DNA of 37,163 nt from RGIG8748 sp045606045 (GCA_045606045.1 JAZURE010000068.1:1-37163); one strand, 5' to 3'; positions 23,720-31,922 are shown, numbered from the stretch's first letter. Notes: a model not told the origin generated them from the letters alone. Numbers and translations: made by a program.

Positions 23720-25050
23720 TATAATCTCACCTTCGCATTTCCGTCTTCGTTATATTCTATTCTGTCGCCGCTATCCATAAGAGCATCCATATATTCCATG
23801 TAACCCTCTTTGCCGTCAAACAGAGGTTTGTATTCTGCTACAACCTTTTTTGCCCTCTCGGCATTATCTTTGAGGAGTATGTACAGCATACCAAGCTGCA
23901 TTTTTGCGCTGTCTACGCAAGCAGACTCGGGGTCGGTGATGTAGTAATCGCTTCCGTGGCTTGTGCCCGTCATGCCTGCCGCATTGGGATGAACTATGGG
24001 CATTACTGTGCACAGGTCTCCTATATCGGAGCTGCCCGAGCTTGTAACATCATAATATGTAAATTCTCTGTCGGGAAGTGCAAGTGCCATAGCTTCCTTG
24101 GTTACCTCTATGAGGTTTTTGTCGTTTATAACAGGTGCATAACCCGGGAAGTCGTTTATGTCTATATTGGCGCCGAGCGAAAGCGCTGCACCTACGAGTG
24201 CTCTGTTTACTTTCTTATTGGCATCTATAATTCCCTCAAAGGTCTTACCTCGAATATAACTCTCCAAAGCAGCACTGCCGGGAATTGCATTTACCATAGC
24301 ACCGCCCTCTGTCATAATGGGGTGAACACGGATTATATCCTTTTCCTGAAAGGTCTCGCGGATTGCGTTTATGGCATTTAAGCCGTTTGATGCCGCATAG
24401 AGTGCATTTATGCCGTTCCAGGGAGAGCCGCCCGCATGGGAAGCCTTGCCCTTGTAGGTAACCTTCTTTGCCATACAGCCTACCATGCCGTTGCGCACGG
24501 CAAAGCCTGTACCTGTATGCACCATAAAGCCAAGGTCTACATCGTCAAAATATCCTCTGGAAAGGAACTCGCCCTTACCACCGAAGTATTTTATGATGCC
24601 TTTCTTTTTAAGCTCGCTTCTGTACTCTATTTCGAGAAGTTCTTCGGCAGGTACTGCACAAAGTTTTATTCTGCCGCAGAGGTCATCTAATACATTAGGC
24701 TCCTTTAGAGCCGCCGCAATGCCCACAAGTGCCGCACACTGCGCATTGTGTCCGCAGGAGTGAACTGCGCCCGTTTCGGGGTCGCACTCGGGATGCTGAG
24801 GGCAGATTATGGAGTCAAGCTCGCCCATAATGAGTACGGTAGGTCCGGGTCTGCCTGTATCTACTACCGTATAAAAGCCGGGTATGTCGCCTGCAAGTGT
24901 AAGCTCATAGCCTAAGTCTTCGAATGTTTCCTGCATGTATTTAGAGGTTTTTACCTCTTTGTAGCCTGTTTCAGGATTGTTCCATATATATCTTTCGGAA
25001 TCCAGAATAAGCTTGCGGTATTTGTCTACCGCATTTAGTAATTTCTGCAT
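23719..25050 (-). CDS. M20-family amidohydrolase, tandem copy 1 of 3
   Basis: 443 residues; first of the three coupled paralogues. The metal region reads HSCGHNAQ, with Asn where copies 2 and 3 have His. Metallopeptidases of this clan often have Asp there, and AbgB-type proteins have Asn. VPAEELLEIEYR and KASHAGGSP are conserved. The gene is preceded by a hairpin (25085-25110) that separates it from the ornithine-cyclodeaminase-family gene 140 nt upstream, so its expression may be attenuated or independent. Confidence 0.85.
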   Translation of the reverse strand: MQKLLNAVDKYRKLILDSERYIWNNPETGYKEVKTSKYMQETFEDLGYELTLAGDIPGFYTVVDTGRPGPTVLIMGELDSIICPQHPECDPETGAVHSCGHNAQCAALVGIAAALKEPNVLDDLCGRIKLCAVPAEELLEIEYRSELKKKGIIKYFGGKGEFLSRGYFDDVDLGFMVHTGTGFAVRNGMVGCMAKKVTYKGKASHAGGSPWNGINALYAASNGLNAINAIRETFQEKDIIRVHPIMTEGGAMVNAIPGSAALESYIRGKTFEGIIDANKKVNRALVGAALSLGANIDINDFPGYAPVINDKNLIEVTKEAMALALPDREFTYYDVTSSGSSDIGDLCTVMPIVHPNAAGMTGTSHGSDYYITDPESACVDSAKMQLGMLYILLKDNAERAKKVVAEYKPLFDGKEGYMEYMDALMDSGDRIEYNEDGNAKVRL

Positions 25051-25084
25051 AAATTCACCCTCTTAAAGCATTTAGTTAATATAA

Positions 25085-25110
25085 AGCACACGGAGATATC
25101 CCCGTGTGCT
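25085..25110 (-). terminator. Terminator or attenuator between the OCD-family gene and the M20 operon
   Basis: AGCACACGG (25085-25093) / CCGTGTGCT (25102-25110), followed on the minus strand by TTTATATT. It lies between two same-strand genes, so partial read-through would link their expression. Confidence 0.65.
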
Positions 25111-25190
25111 CTAAGTTTATCATTCTGACACCGCAAAGTCAATGCAATATCTGATTTTTCCATGATAAAATCGTCTTTATTTTTTGTAAT

Positions 25191-26213
25191 TTATTCCCAG
25201 TACGCAAGTGTGATACCCTTGCCCTCTTTAATAGCGTTTTTATAGCATCGTGCAGTTACCGCTATATCCATTATACCTGCGCCTACTGCGTTAAAATATA
25301 TGATTTCGTCATCGTTTTCTCTTGGTGCTTTTGTGCCATTTACTATTTCGCCAAGCTCTGCATAGAGGTCCTCATCCTTGAAAAGACCATCTCTCCACAT
25401 AAGAGATACCGTGCTTATCATACGGTGCTTTACATTCTCCCAGTAGTCTACAACTACCTTTGAGGAACGCTTAACACACTCGTTATCCACCTCATAGTCT
25501 GCCATGTTCATTACAAGAGCGCCTTTCTTTAACCACTCACCCTTTATAAAAGGCTCGGATGCAAGTGTAACACAATCTATTATATCGCTCTCTCTTACTG
25601 CAGTTTCCACATCCGATACTGCTATAGCCTTGATATGCGGATATTTTTCCATAGTAGCCTTTGCAAAACGCTCTGCGTTTTCGGGACGGATATCATATAC
25701 ATATACTGTATTTATACTCGGTCTGCCTATGAGTGCCGCTTCAAGCTGTGTAGGAGCCTGTGCACCTGCACCGCAGATTGTCATAACCTTTGCATCGCTC
25801 TTTGCAAGATATTTAACTGCAACACCGCCTGATGCACCTGTTCTCATGGTGCTCACCTCTGTGCCGTCTGCTACGCATATGGGAAGCTTGGTATCGGGGT
25901 CGTTAAGTATTATGGTAACGCTTGCTCTGGGAAGACCCTTCTTGTAATTCTGAGGACCGCTACCTATCCATTTGATACCTGCCATATCGTACTCGCCGCC
26001 TATGTAACCGGGCATTGCATTTATTCTGCCTAATGTGTTTTCGTCCTCTACGGTCTTGCCCCAGCGCATTACGCACTTGCCGGGGGCTATAACATCGCCC
26101 TCATTGTTTAGTACATATACCCTTTCTACATCGTTTATAACCGCTTTCATATCATTTGCGCCAAGAGAAGCCATAGCTATGTTGTTCAAAAAGATTAAAT
26201 CTGCCTTGCTCAC
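25191..26213 (-). CDS. Ornithine cyclodeaminase / mu-crystallin family protein
   Basis: 340 residues from GTG 26213; AGGAGTG is upstream. The substrate-side segment AGIKWIGSGPQN holds the lysine conserved in the family. GTEVSTMRTGASGGVAVKYLA and the NAD-binding motif ICGAGAQAPTQLEAAL are typical. Members deaminate ornithine to proline or act as ketimine reductases, alanine dehydrogenases or opine-type synthases. Which of these applies cannot be read here. It is divergent from a LysR gene and just upstream of three amidohydrolases, which could supply a free amino acid as its substrate. Confidence 0.85.
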   Translation of the reverse strand: MSKADLIFLNNIAMASLGANDMKAVINDVERVYVLNNEGDVIAPGKCVMRWGKTVEDENTLGRINAMPGYIGGEYDMAGIKWIGSGPQNYKKGLPRASVTIILNDPDTKLPICVADGTEVSTMRTGASGGVAVKYLAKSDAKVMTICGAGAQAPTQLEAALIGRPSINTVYVYDIRPENAERFAKATMEKYPHIKAIAVSDVETAVRESDIIDCVTLASEPFIKGEWLKKGALVMNMADYEVDNECVKRSSKVVVDYWENVKHRMISTVSLMWRDGLFKDEDLYAELGEIVNGTKAPRENDDEIIYFNAVGAGIMDIAVTARCYKNAIKEGKGITLAYWE

Positions 26214-26245
26214 TTAAATACACTCCTTTGTGTTCATTTGGCATT

Positions 26246-26274
26246 ATTGTACCATGGCATAAGAATACTGTAAA
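26246..26274 (-). promoter_or_regulatory. Promoter of the OCD-family gene
   Basis: Minus strand TTTACA (26269-26274), 17-nt spacer containing the palindrome CCATGG, TACAAT (26246-26251), 33 nt upstream of the GTG start. Confidence 0.6.
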
Positions 26275-26292
26275 TAATATTATAAAATGCCC

Positions 26293-26321
26293 TTGCTATA
26301 ACTTTAAAAGTGTGGTAAAAT
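26293..26321 (+). promoter_or_regulatory. Promoter of the LysR-family gene
   Basis: TTGCTA (26293-26298), 17-nt spacer, TAAAAT (26316-26321), 20 nt before the start. It is back to back with the OCD promoter, the standard LysR arrangement. Confidence 0.55.
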
Positions 26322-26341
26322 GCTTTGAAAGGAGGGTTATT

Positions 26342-27190
26342 ATGGAGCTTCTTCAACTTAAATATTTTTTTGAAAGTGCCAAGACCGAAAGCTTTGCCAA
26401 AACGGCAGAAAAATTCATGGTGCCTACCTCGTCTGTATCGGCATCGGTAAAGAGACTGGAAAACGAATTGGGGTGCTCTCTTTTTGAGCGCATGAGTAAC
26501 CGCATAGCCTTAAATTCCAACGGCAAGAGACTGAAAAGCTCTCTCACCCTTGTATTCTCCGAGCTTGAGGGGGCGGTGGAGAGTCTCTCTCTACCCGAAT
26601 GCGACACAAGAGAAGTAAAAATGCTTGTTCGCTCCATCCGTAAGGAGATAACAAGCTACATAGTAGAGTACAACGCAAGATGCCCCGACATACGATTTCG
26701 CACCGTGTTCGATTTCTGCGAAAAGGACATAGACAGCTACGATATAATCATAGACGAAAAAAAAGAAAGCTACTGTGAATGGGAAAGCTTTCCTCTTTGT
26801 TCATTTAAGGTTAAGATTACGGCTTCGGCAAAAAGTCCTCTGTGCAAAAGAAAGCACACTCTTGCCTCACTCAAAAACGAGCACTTTATATCCTTTGGCG
26901 AGCAGAGCAACACCCACAGAATACTTGTAAACGCTTGCGACAGGGCAGGCTTTCTGCCAAATATAGCCGTACAATGCAACGATATAGACTGCCACGAAAA
27001 GCTCATAGAATCAGGCATAGGCATAGGTCTCGGTCTTGATTTTGAGCGAAAACCCCAATCCGACAAGGTGGCTTTTCTTGATGTGGCAGACTTTAACGAA
27101 AGATACGATGTATACTGCTTCTACAGAAAAAATGCCTACTATGGAAATGTGAAGCATTTTTTGGATTTTCTTTTACGAAAATCTTTATAA
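26342..27190 (+). CDS. LysR-family transcriptional regulator
   Basis: 282 residues from ATG 26342; AAAGGAGGG precedes it, so the longer frame from 26228 is rejected. The N-terminal winged helix-turn-helix (about 1-60) has FAKTAEKFMVPTSSVSASVKRLE and LFERMSNRIALN. The C-terminal half is the two-lobed effector domain. Divergence from the OCD-family gene with facing promoters suggests that it controls the OCD/M20 genes in response to their substrate or product. Confidence 0.9.
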   Translation: MELLQLKYFFESAKTESFAKTAEKFMVPTSSVSASVKRLENELGCSLFERMSNRIALNSNGKRLKSSLTLVFSELEGAVESLSLPECDTREVKMLVRSIRKEITSYIVEYNARCPDIRFRTVFDFCEKDIDSYDIIIDEKKESYCEWESFPLCSFKVKITASAKSPLCKRKHTLASLKNEHFISFGEQSNTHRILVNACDRAGFLPNIAVQCNDIDCHEKLIESGIGIGLGLDFERKPQSDKVAFLDVADFNERYDVYCFYRKNAYYGNVKHFLDFLLRKSL

Positions 27191-27195
27191 AAGAC

Positions 27196-27215
27196 CTTCT
27201 TTGCGGTCAAAGAAG
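27196..27215. repeat. Hairpin after the LysR gene
   Basis: CTTCTTTG (27196-27203) / CAAAGAAG (27208-27215), loop of 4 nt, beginning 6 nt after the stop. It may help terminate transcription, though there is no T-run on the plus strand. Confidence 0.4.
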
Positions 27216-27222
27216 CAAAGCC

Positions 27223-27248
27223 TAAGGGGCATTTGGGCATGCCCCTTA
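27223..27248. repeat. Hairpin H1, copy B
   Basis: Perfect 10-bp stem TAAGGGGCAT (27223-27232) / ATGCCCCTTA (27239-27248). It corresponds to 9176-9205 in position relative to the next motif but has different arms. Confidence 0.55.
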
Positions 27249-27259
27249 ACCCCGCCCCT

Positions 27260-27278
27260 CCGCCGTGAAATATGCGGC
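27260..27278 (+). repeat. Solo end of the palindromic element
   Basis: A CCGC-x-GTGAAATATGCGG-type 19-mer matches the inverted ends of the elements at 9219-9409 and 27743-27934. It sits between H1 and cassette B, exactly where copy A has a complete 191-bp element. It is either an unoccupied site or a deletion scar. Confidence 0.5.
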
Positions 27279-27292
27279 ATTGAAATAAGGTA

Positions 27293-27310
27293 GCTTTGCT
27301 TACGCAAAGC
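27293..27310 (-). terminator. 3' hairpin of small cassette B
   Basis: GCTTTGC (27293-27299) / GCAAAGC (27304-27310), 3 nt after the stop of the small ORF; same stem and loop as 9425-9442. Confidence 0.5.
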
Positions 27311-27313
27311 ATA

Positions 27314-27442
27314 TTATTTGTCTGCAGTAGCAGATAAATATATTTCTTCTGCTTCTTGCTGGATTTTTTTAAGATTTTCTATTACATCTGTTATCTTATT
27401 AAATAGCTCATAATACATCTTCTTATAATCTTCCATTTGCAT
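27314..27442 (-). CDS. 42-residue small acidic helical protein, cassette B
   Basis: The ATG at 27442 follows GAGAGGAG. The product begins MQMEDYKKMYYELFNKITD and ends ATADK, 38 of 42 residues identical to the protein at 9446-9574. Base changes between the two ORFs fall both at silent and replacement sites, but the frame and length are kept, which supports real coding. No function is known to me. It lies downstream, in the same predicted transcript, of a long stem-loop whose sequence differs completely from that of cassette A. Confidence 0.7.
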   Translation of the reverse strand: MQMEDYKKMYYELFNKITDVIENLKKIQQEAEEIYLSATADK

Positions 27443-27475
27443 TTTTCTCCTCTCTATTTTGGTATAAATTAAAAA

Positions 27476-27500
27476 ATGCGCCGGCGCAGAGCCGACGCAT
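27476..27500 (-). ncRNA. Conserved leader hairpin, cassette B
   Basis: ATGCG-c-CGGC / GCCG-a-CGCAT with one mismatch, the same as 9608-9632 except for one base at the loop. Confidence 0.55.
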
Positions 27501-27522
27501 GAAAAATGCACGACTCCTATTT

Positions 27523-27631
27523 GCTACCACACAAATTGATATACATGACAACGTATACTAATAGAGTATGCATTTTTGCCGAAACAAAAATCATACGTTG
27601 TCAAAGATATATATTCAATTCGTGTGGTAGC
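27523..27631 (-). ncRNA. Variable long stem-loop, cassette B
   Basis: 109-nt imperfect palindrome. The outer stem is 27523-27539 / 27615-27631 (16 of 17 pairs, GCTACCACAC.../...GTGTGGTAGC). After an internal loop comes the perfect 11-bp middle stem TGACAACGTAT (27546-27556) / ATACGTTGTCA (27593-27603). A 15-nt asymmetric loop on the same side as in copy A is followed by a terminal ATTTTTG/CAAAAAT hairpin with loop CCGAAA. The predicted transcript begins within about three bases of its end. The fold matches 9654-9760; the sequence does not. Confidence 0.6.
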
Positions 27632-27634
27632 TTT

Positions 27635-27663
27635 ATGGTAACATATATATATCCAAAAGTCAA
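27635..27663 (-). promoter_or_regulatory. Promoter of cassette B
   Basis: Minus strand TTGACT (27658-27663), 17-nt spacer, TACCAT (27635-27640), matching the cassette A promoter in layout. The upstream 30 bases are identical in both cassettes. Confidence 0.45.
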
Positions 27664-27718
27664 CCGAGAAACATGTCGCATTTTGTAATAAACAAAACTT
27701 TTTTGCTCTTTTCTATCG

Positions 27719-27958
27719 ATGTTCCTCATGCTCCCTTATAATCCGCATCGGAATATGCGGGATTAAGAAAGCCAAAAAGAAAAAATCCGTTCAACCGAAA
27801 ACGGCAAACGCAAAATTTAAGTTGCATTATGCGTTTGCCGTTTAGCGAGGACAAGCGGCAAAAATTGCCGCCTCCGCAGCGTTCGGTATTGAGCGGTCTT
27901 TTTATTTTTGCTTTCTCCGCATATTTCGTAGCGGACGAAAAGGGAACATGAGGAACAT
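27719..27958 (-). mobile_element. Nested palindromic MITE-like element, copy B
   Basis: The core at 27743-27934 (192 bp) has 19-nt inverted ends (27743-27761, 27916-27934), then longer imperfect inner repeats. A 14-bp hairpin AAACGGCAAACGCA/TGCGTTTGCCGTTT (27799-27812, 27830-27843) and a palindrome CGGCAA-aaa-TTGCCG (27856-27870) lie inside. It is inverted relative to copy A. A further 19-nt outer inverted repeat, 18 of 19 paired, encloses it (27719-27737 and 27940-27958). No coding capacity. It lies directly downstream of clpC and may also act in termination there. Confidence 0.6.
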
Positions 27959-27977
27959 GCACAGTCTTCCCTACAAT

Positions 27978-30398
27978 TCAAGATAAAATCTTGACCTTTC
28001 CGTCATATCCCACCGTAATCTTTTCCTTATCCTTAAGTTCACCGCCAAGTATGGAGTCTGCAAGGAAGTCCTCCACCTGCGACTGAATGGCGCGTCTTAA
28101 AGGTCTTGCTCCGTACACATCGTCATAGCCTGCTTCTGCAAGGTGGTCTACAAGTTCGGGTGTAAATTCCACATTGTAGCCAAGCTCTGCCATACGCTTT
28201 TTAAGCGATGAAAGCATAATGCCTGCTATCTGTTTTATTTCGTCACTTGTGAGCTTTCTGAACACTATAATCTCATCTATACGGTTTATAAGCTCGGGGC
28301 GGAATACCTCTTTAAGCTCACCGACAACCTTTGCCTTAGTAGCTTCATAGTCTGCATCAGTACTAACCTCTGCAGAGCCAAAGCCAAGCGACATCTTAGC
28401 CTTTTCGGTTATGAGCCTTGCGCCCACATTTGATGTCATTATGACAACGGTGTTCTTAAAGTCCACACGTCTTCCCTGCGAGTCTGTGAGTATGCCGTCC
28501 TCAAGAATCTGCAAGAGGATGTTGAACACATCGGGGTGCGCCTTTTCTATTTCGTCAAAGAGCACCACGGAATATGGCTTGCGTCTTACCTTTTCTGTAA
28601 GCTGACCGCCCTCCTCATAACCCACAAATCCCGGAGGTGAGCCTACGAGTCTGGATACATTGTGCTTATCCATATACTCACTCATGTCTATGCGGATTAC
28701 AGCATCCTCGTCGCCGAATACCGCCTCTGCAAGCGCTTTGCAAAGCTCTGTCTTACCTACGCCTGTGGGTCCCAAGAATATAAACGAGCCTGTAGGTCTC
28801 TTGGGGTCCTTAAGACCTGTTCTGCCTCGGCGGATTGCCTTGGATACCGCCACAACCGCCTCGCTTTGACCTACTACACGCTTATGGATTATTTCTTCCA
28901 TATTCTTAAGGCGCTCTTCTTCCTCACCTGCCAGCTTGCGCACGGGTATGGATGTCCAATCGGTTATAACATCGCAGATTTCGTCCTCGGTAATGCAAAG
29001 CTCCTCTTTGGAATTTGTCTTTTCCCACTTTGCCTTTTTGTCCGAAAGCTCCTTGCGCAGAGCTTCCTCTTCGTCTCTTAGCTTTGCCGCCTTTTCAAAA
29101 TCCTGATTCTCTATGGCTTTTCGTTTGTCCGAGGATATGCCCTCGAGCTTTTCCTCCGCTTCCTTTATATCGGGCGGTGCGGTAAAAGCTTTCATGCGCA
29201 CCTTGGAGGATGCCTCGTCTATAAGGTCTATTGCCTTGTCGGGCAGGAATCGGTCGCTTATATATCTGTCCGATAGCTTTGCAGCGCTTTCTATGGCGCT
29301 GTCTGTTATGGTTACTTTATGATGGTTTTCGTACTTTTCTCTTATGCCCTTTAGGATTTCTATGGTTTCCTCCACGGTTGGCTCGCCCACATTTATCGGC
29401 TGAAATCTTCTCTCTAAAGCGGCATCCTTTTCTATGTTTTTGCGGTACTCATCGAGAGTGGTTGCGCCTATTAACTGTAGCTCACCCCTTGCAAGAAGCG
29501 GTTTTAATATGTTTGCCGCATCCATGGCTCCCTCTGCCGCACCTGCACCCACAAGAGTGTGCACCTCGTCTATAAAGAGGATGATGTTTTTGTTCTTCTT
29601 TACATCATCAAGTGCCGCTTTTATTCTCTCCTCGAATTCACCTCTGTACTTGGTGCCTGCTATCATGCCCGAAAGGTCAAGGGAATATATCCGCTTGCCC
29701 TTTAAAATCTCGGGTATTTTCCCCTCGGCGATCTTAAGTGCAAGCCCCTCTGCAACCGCTGTCTTACCCACACCCGGCTCACCTATAAGACAGGGGTTGT
29801 GTTTTGTTCTTCGGGAAAGTATCTGCACTACCCTTTCTATCTCCTTGTCTCTGCCGATTATGGGGTCAAACTTGCCCTCCTCGGCAAGACGGGTAAGGTC
29901 TGTGGCAAACTTTTCTAAGTTTTTAGAGGACACTCCTTTGTGCGAGGATGAATTTGCACTGTGGTTTTCGCCCAAGCCCGATACCGCCTCGGATGACTTT
30001 GAAAAATCGAAGCCCAAATCCCTTAATATCTTAGCGGCTACGCTCTGTCCCTCACGGACTATTGCCGAGAATATGTGCTCAGGCTCAATTAAAAGCGAGC
30101 CTTCCTTCTTGGCTTCGTTGAAGCTTATTTCAAGTATTGCTCTTGTTCGCGGGGTTATGGGAAGCGCCTGATTTGGATTTACCTTACCGCTTGGAGCATT
30201 GTACTCTGTTATCTTGGCGATTACGCTGTCGTAATCAACTCCGCCCTGCTCCATCACGGCTGAGGCTTCTGTGGTGGCATCTCTTAATATACCTGCCACT
30301 ATATGCTCTGTGCCCACATAGTTATAGCCAAGCTCTGCGGCTATATCGTGGGAGAGTCTTAATATCTTACGCGATACATCAGAAAATCTTGAATCCAT
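27978..30398 (-). CDS. clpC: ATP-dependent Clp protease ATPase subunit ClpC
   Basis: 806 residues, the usual ClpC length. Two Clp_N repeats (about 1-145) come first. The first AAA+ module has Walker A GEPGVGKT (206-213). A ClpC-type middle domain with a UVR-like segment (about 410-470) leads to the second AAA+ module (Walker A GPTGVGKT) and the C-terminal ClpB_D2-small domain. It unfolds substrates for ClpP and recognises McsB-phosphorylated proteins. It is the last gene of the ctsR operon, starting 3 nt after the mcsB stop. CtsR control from the operator at 32393-32415 is expected. Confidence 0.96.
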   Translation of the reverse strand: MDSRFSDVSRKILRLSHDIAAELGYNYVGTEHIVAGILRDATTEASAVMEQGGVDYDSVIAKITEYNAPSGKVNPNQALPITPRTRAILEISFNEAKKEGSLLIEPEHIFSAIVREGQSVAAKILRDLGFDFSKSSEAVSGLGENHSANSSSHKGVSSKNLEKFATDLTRLAEEGKFDPIIGRDKEIERVVQILSRRTKHNPCLIGEPGVGKTAVAEGLALKIAEGKIPEILKGKRIYSLDLSGMIAGTKYRGEFEERIKAALDDVKKNKNIILFIDEVHTLVGAGAAEGAMDAANILKPLLARGELQLIGATTLDEYRKNIEKDAALERRFQPINVGEPTVEETIEILKGIREKYENHHKVTITDSAIESAAKLSDRYISDRFLPDKAIDLIDEASSKVRMKAFTAPPDIKEAEEKLEGISSDKRKAIENQDFEKAAKLRDEEEALRKELSDKKAKWEKTNSKEELCITEDEICDVITDWTSIPVRKLAGEEEERLKNMEEIIHKRVVGQSEAVVAVSKAIRRGRTGLKDPKRPTGSFIFLGPTGVGKTELCKALAEAVFGDEDAVIRIDMSEYMDKHNVSRLVGSPPGFVGYEEGGQLTEKVRRKPYSVVLFDEIEKAHPDVFNILLQILEDGILTDSQGRRVDFKNTVVIMTSNVGARLITEKAKMSLGFGSAEVSTDADYEATKAKVVGELKEVFRPELINRIDEIIVFRKLTSDEIKQIAGIMLSSLKKRMAELGYNVEFTPELVDHLAEAGYDDVYGARPLRRAIQSQVEDFLADSILGGELKDKEKITVGYDGKVKILS

Positions 30399-30401
30399 GT
30401 A

Positions 30402-31415
30402 CTATACCTCACTTTCTAATACACTGCGGACAGTTTTTGCCCTTAATATATCTCTTTCCCTCGGGTCATCGTTGCCGTTGGCAAGGTGATTGGGGGAGGT
30501 TTCCACCATAAGCTTATTTAGTGTTTTAGGCTCTATGCCCTCTACAAGAGCAAGCGATATTCCCATGCGCACATTGGAAAAAAGTGTGAGCATCTCCTTG
30601 GTGGAAAGAAGTCTTGCTGTTCTAAGTATACCCACAGAACGCATTATCTTATCCTCCAATGCCGCCGTATCCTGACGAAGAAGCGCCTGCCTTAATTCTC
30701 TCTCCTTGGATATAAGCTCGTTTACTACATCATTCATTCTTTCGGCAATTTCTTTTTCGGATATACCAAGCGTCATCTGATTGGAAATCTGGAAAAGATA
30801 GCCCGATGCCTTTGACCCCTCGCCGTACATACCCCTTACGGTTATGCCCAGCTTACCGAGTGCGGCAAAAAGGCTCTCTGCCATATTGGATTTGCAAAGT
30901 GCAGGTAGGTGCATCATGCACGATATCCTCATGCCTGTGCCCGCATTTGTAAGACAGCTTGTAAGGTAGCCGTACTTGGGATGAACTGCGTAATCCAGCT
31001 TTTGCGCCATACACTGGTCAAGATTTGATATCATCTCATACGCCCTCTGACACTCAAAGCCTGCAAATATTGCCTGAATTCTTATGTGGTCTTCTTCGTT
31101 TACCATTACAGACAGGCTCTCGTCTGCAGCAAGAAAAAGCGCAGAGGGTTTTGTCTGCCTTGCAAGATTTGGACTTATATAGCGCTTTTCCACAAGCTTT
31201 TGAAGCTCCAAAGAGTCTGATGTGAGTATATCTGTCCTCGTAAAGCCAAGCTTTGCATCCGACAGAGCATCCTCTACGGTTTGTATAACCTTTTTTGCAT
31301 CGTCATCTGTGATTTTGCACGGAAATGGTATGCCCTTAAGGTTTCTTGCAAGGCGCACCCTTGTGCTTAGTACTATATCGTTCTGAAAACCTGTATCATC
31401 ATACCATTTAGCCAT
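30402..31415 (-). CDS. mcsB: Protein arginine kinase McsB
   Basis: 337 residues from ATG 31415; GGAGGAGAGG precedes it, and the longer frame from 31478 is rejected. Phosphagen-kinase features are present: STRVRLARN near the N-terminus (ATP-binding arginines), NEEDHIRIQ with the catalytic glutamate, and SCMMHLPAL. It phosphorylates arginines on CtsR and on damaged proteins, marking them for ClpC. Its start overlaps the mcsA stop by 8 nt, matching the physical McsA-McsB partnership. Slightly shorter than some homologues. Confidence 0.94.
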   Translation of the reverse strand: MAKWYDDTGFQNDIVLSTRVRLARNLKGIPFPCKITDDDAKKVIQTVEDALSDAKLGFTRTDILTSDSLELQKLVEKRYISPNLARQTKPSALFLAADESLSVMVNEEDHIRIQAIFAGFECQRAYEMISNLDQCMAQKLDYAVHPKYGYLTSCLTNAGTGMRISCMMHLPALCKSNMAESLFAALGKLGITVRGMYGEGSKASGYLFQISNQMTLGISEKEIAERMNDVVNELISKERELRQALLRQDTAALEDKIMRSVGILRTARLLSTKEMLTLFSNVRMGISLALVEGIEPKTLNKLMVETSPNHLANGNDDPRERDILRAKTVRSVLESEV

Positions 31416-31908
31416 TTTCCCTCTCCTCCAGTTCCTTAATCTTATCGCGGATGGAAGCGGCGTCCTCGTAGCGTTCATCTATAATTGCCTTTTTAAGCTC
31501 TTCCTTTAAAGCGGAAAGCTCGTTTTGTCTTTCTATCTTCTTACCTGCCTCACCGCCAAGAGTTCCCTTGTGCGTGGTGGAGGGCTGAATCTGCGAAAGC
31601 GAGTTTTCTATAATATTTCCAAATGCATCATAGCAGGCATCACAGCCCAGAAGACCGCTTCTGCGAAACTCATCATAGGTTGTACCGCACGCTTCGCATC
31701 TGGAAACCGCCCTTGACGATGCAGCAGTCTTGGGTACGGATATAAAGTCATTTAAAATGCTTCCTATATCAAAAAAGCTCTCCGTCTTTCCCATATATCC
31801 CAAAGCCTGCGCACAGTGGGTGCAAAGGTGATGCTCGGTCTTGGCTCCGCCTATAATCTTCTTATAATGAAACTGTGCATTGTTCTTACCGCAATTTGTA
31901 CATAGCAT
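31408..31908 (-). CDS. mcsA: McsA, activator of the McsB arginine kinase
   Basis: 166 residues. Two pairs of CxxC zinc motifs are visible: CTNC and CTHC in the first 35 residues, then CEAC and CDAC near 85-110. A C-terminal UVR motif (about 130-165, LKEELKKAIIDERYEDAA) follows. McsA activates McsB and helps bring substrates to ClpC. It is translated 14 nt after the ctsR stop and overlaps mcsB by 8 nt. Confidence 0.92.
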   Translation of the reverse strand: MLCTNCGKNNAQFHYKKIIGGAKTEHHLCTHCAQALGYMGKTESFFDIGSILNDFISVPKTAASSRAVSRCEACGTTYDEFRRSGLLGCDACYDAFGNIIENSLSQIQPSTTHKGTLGGEAGKKIERQNELSALKEELKKAIIDERYEDAASIRDKIKELEERENG

Positions 31909-31922
31909 AATCCATCATCCTT

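Noticed and set aside
27293..27663. Type I toxin-antitoxin module
   Set aside because: The small protein is charged and not membrane-seeking, and no antisense promoter or overlapping RNA is evident.
29434..30171. Plus-strand open frame of 245 codons
   Set aside because: Antisense to clpC, Ser/Pro-rich shadow translation without recognisable features.
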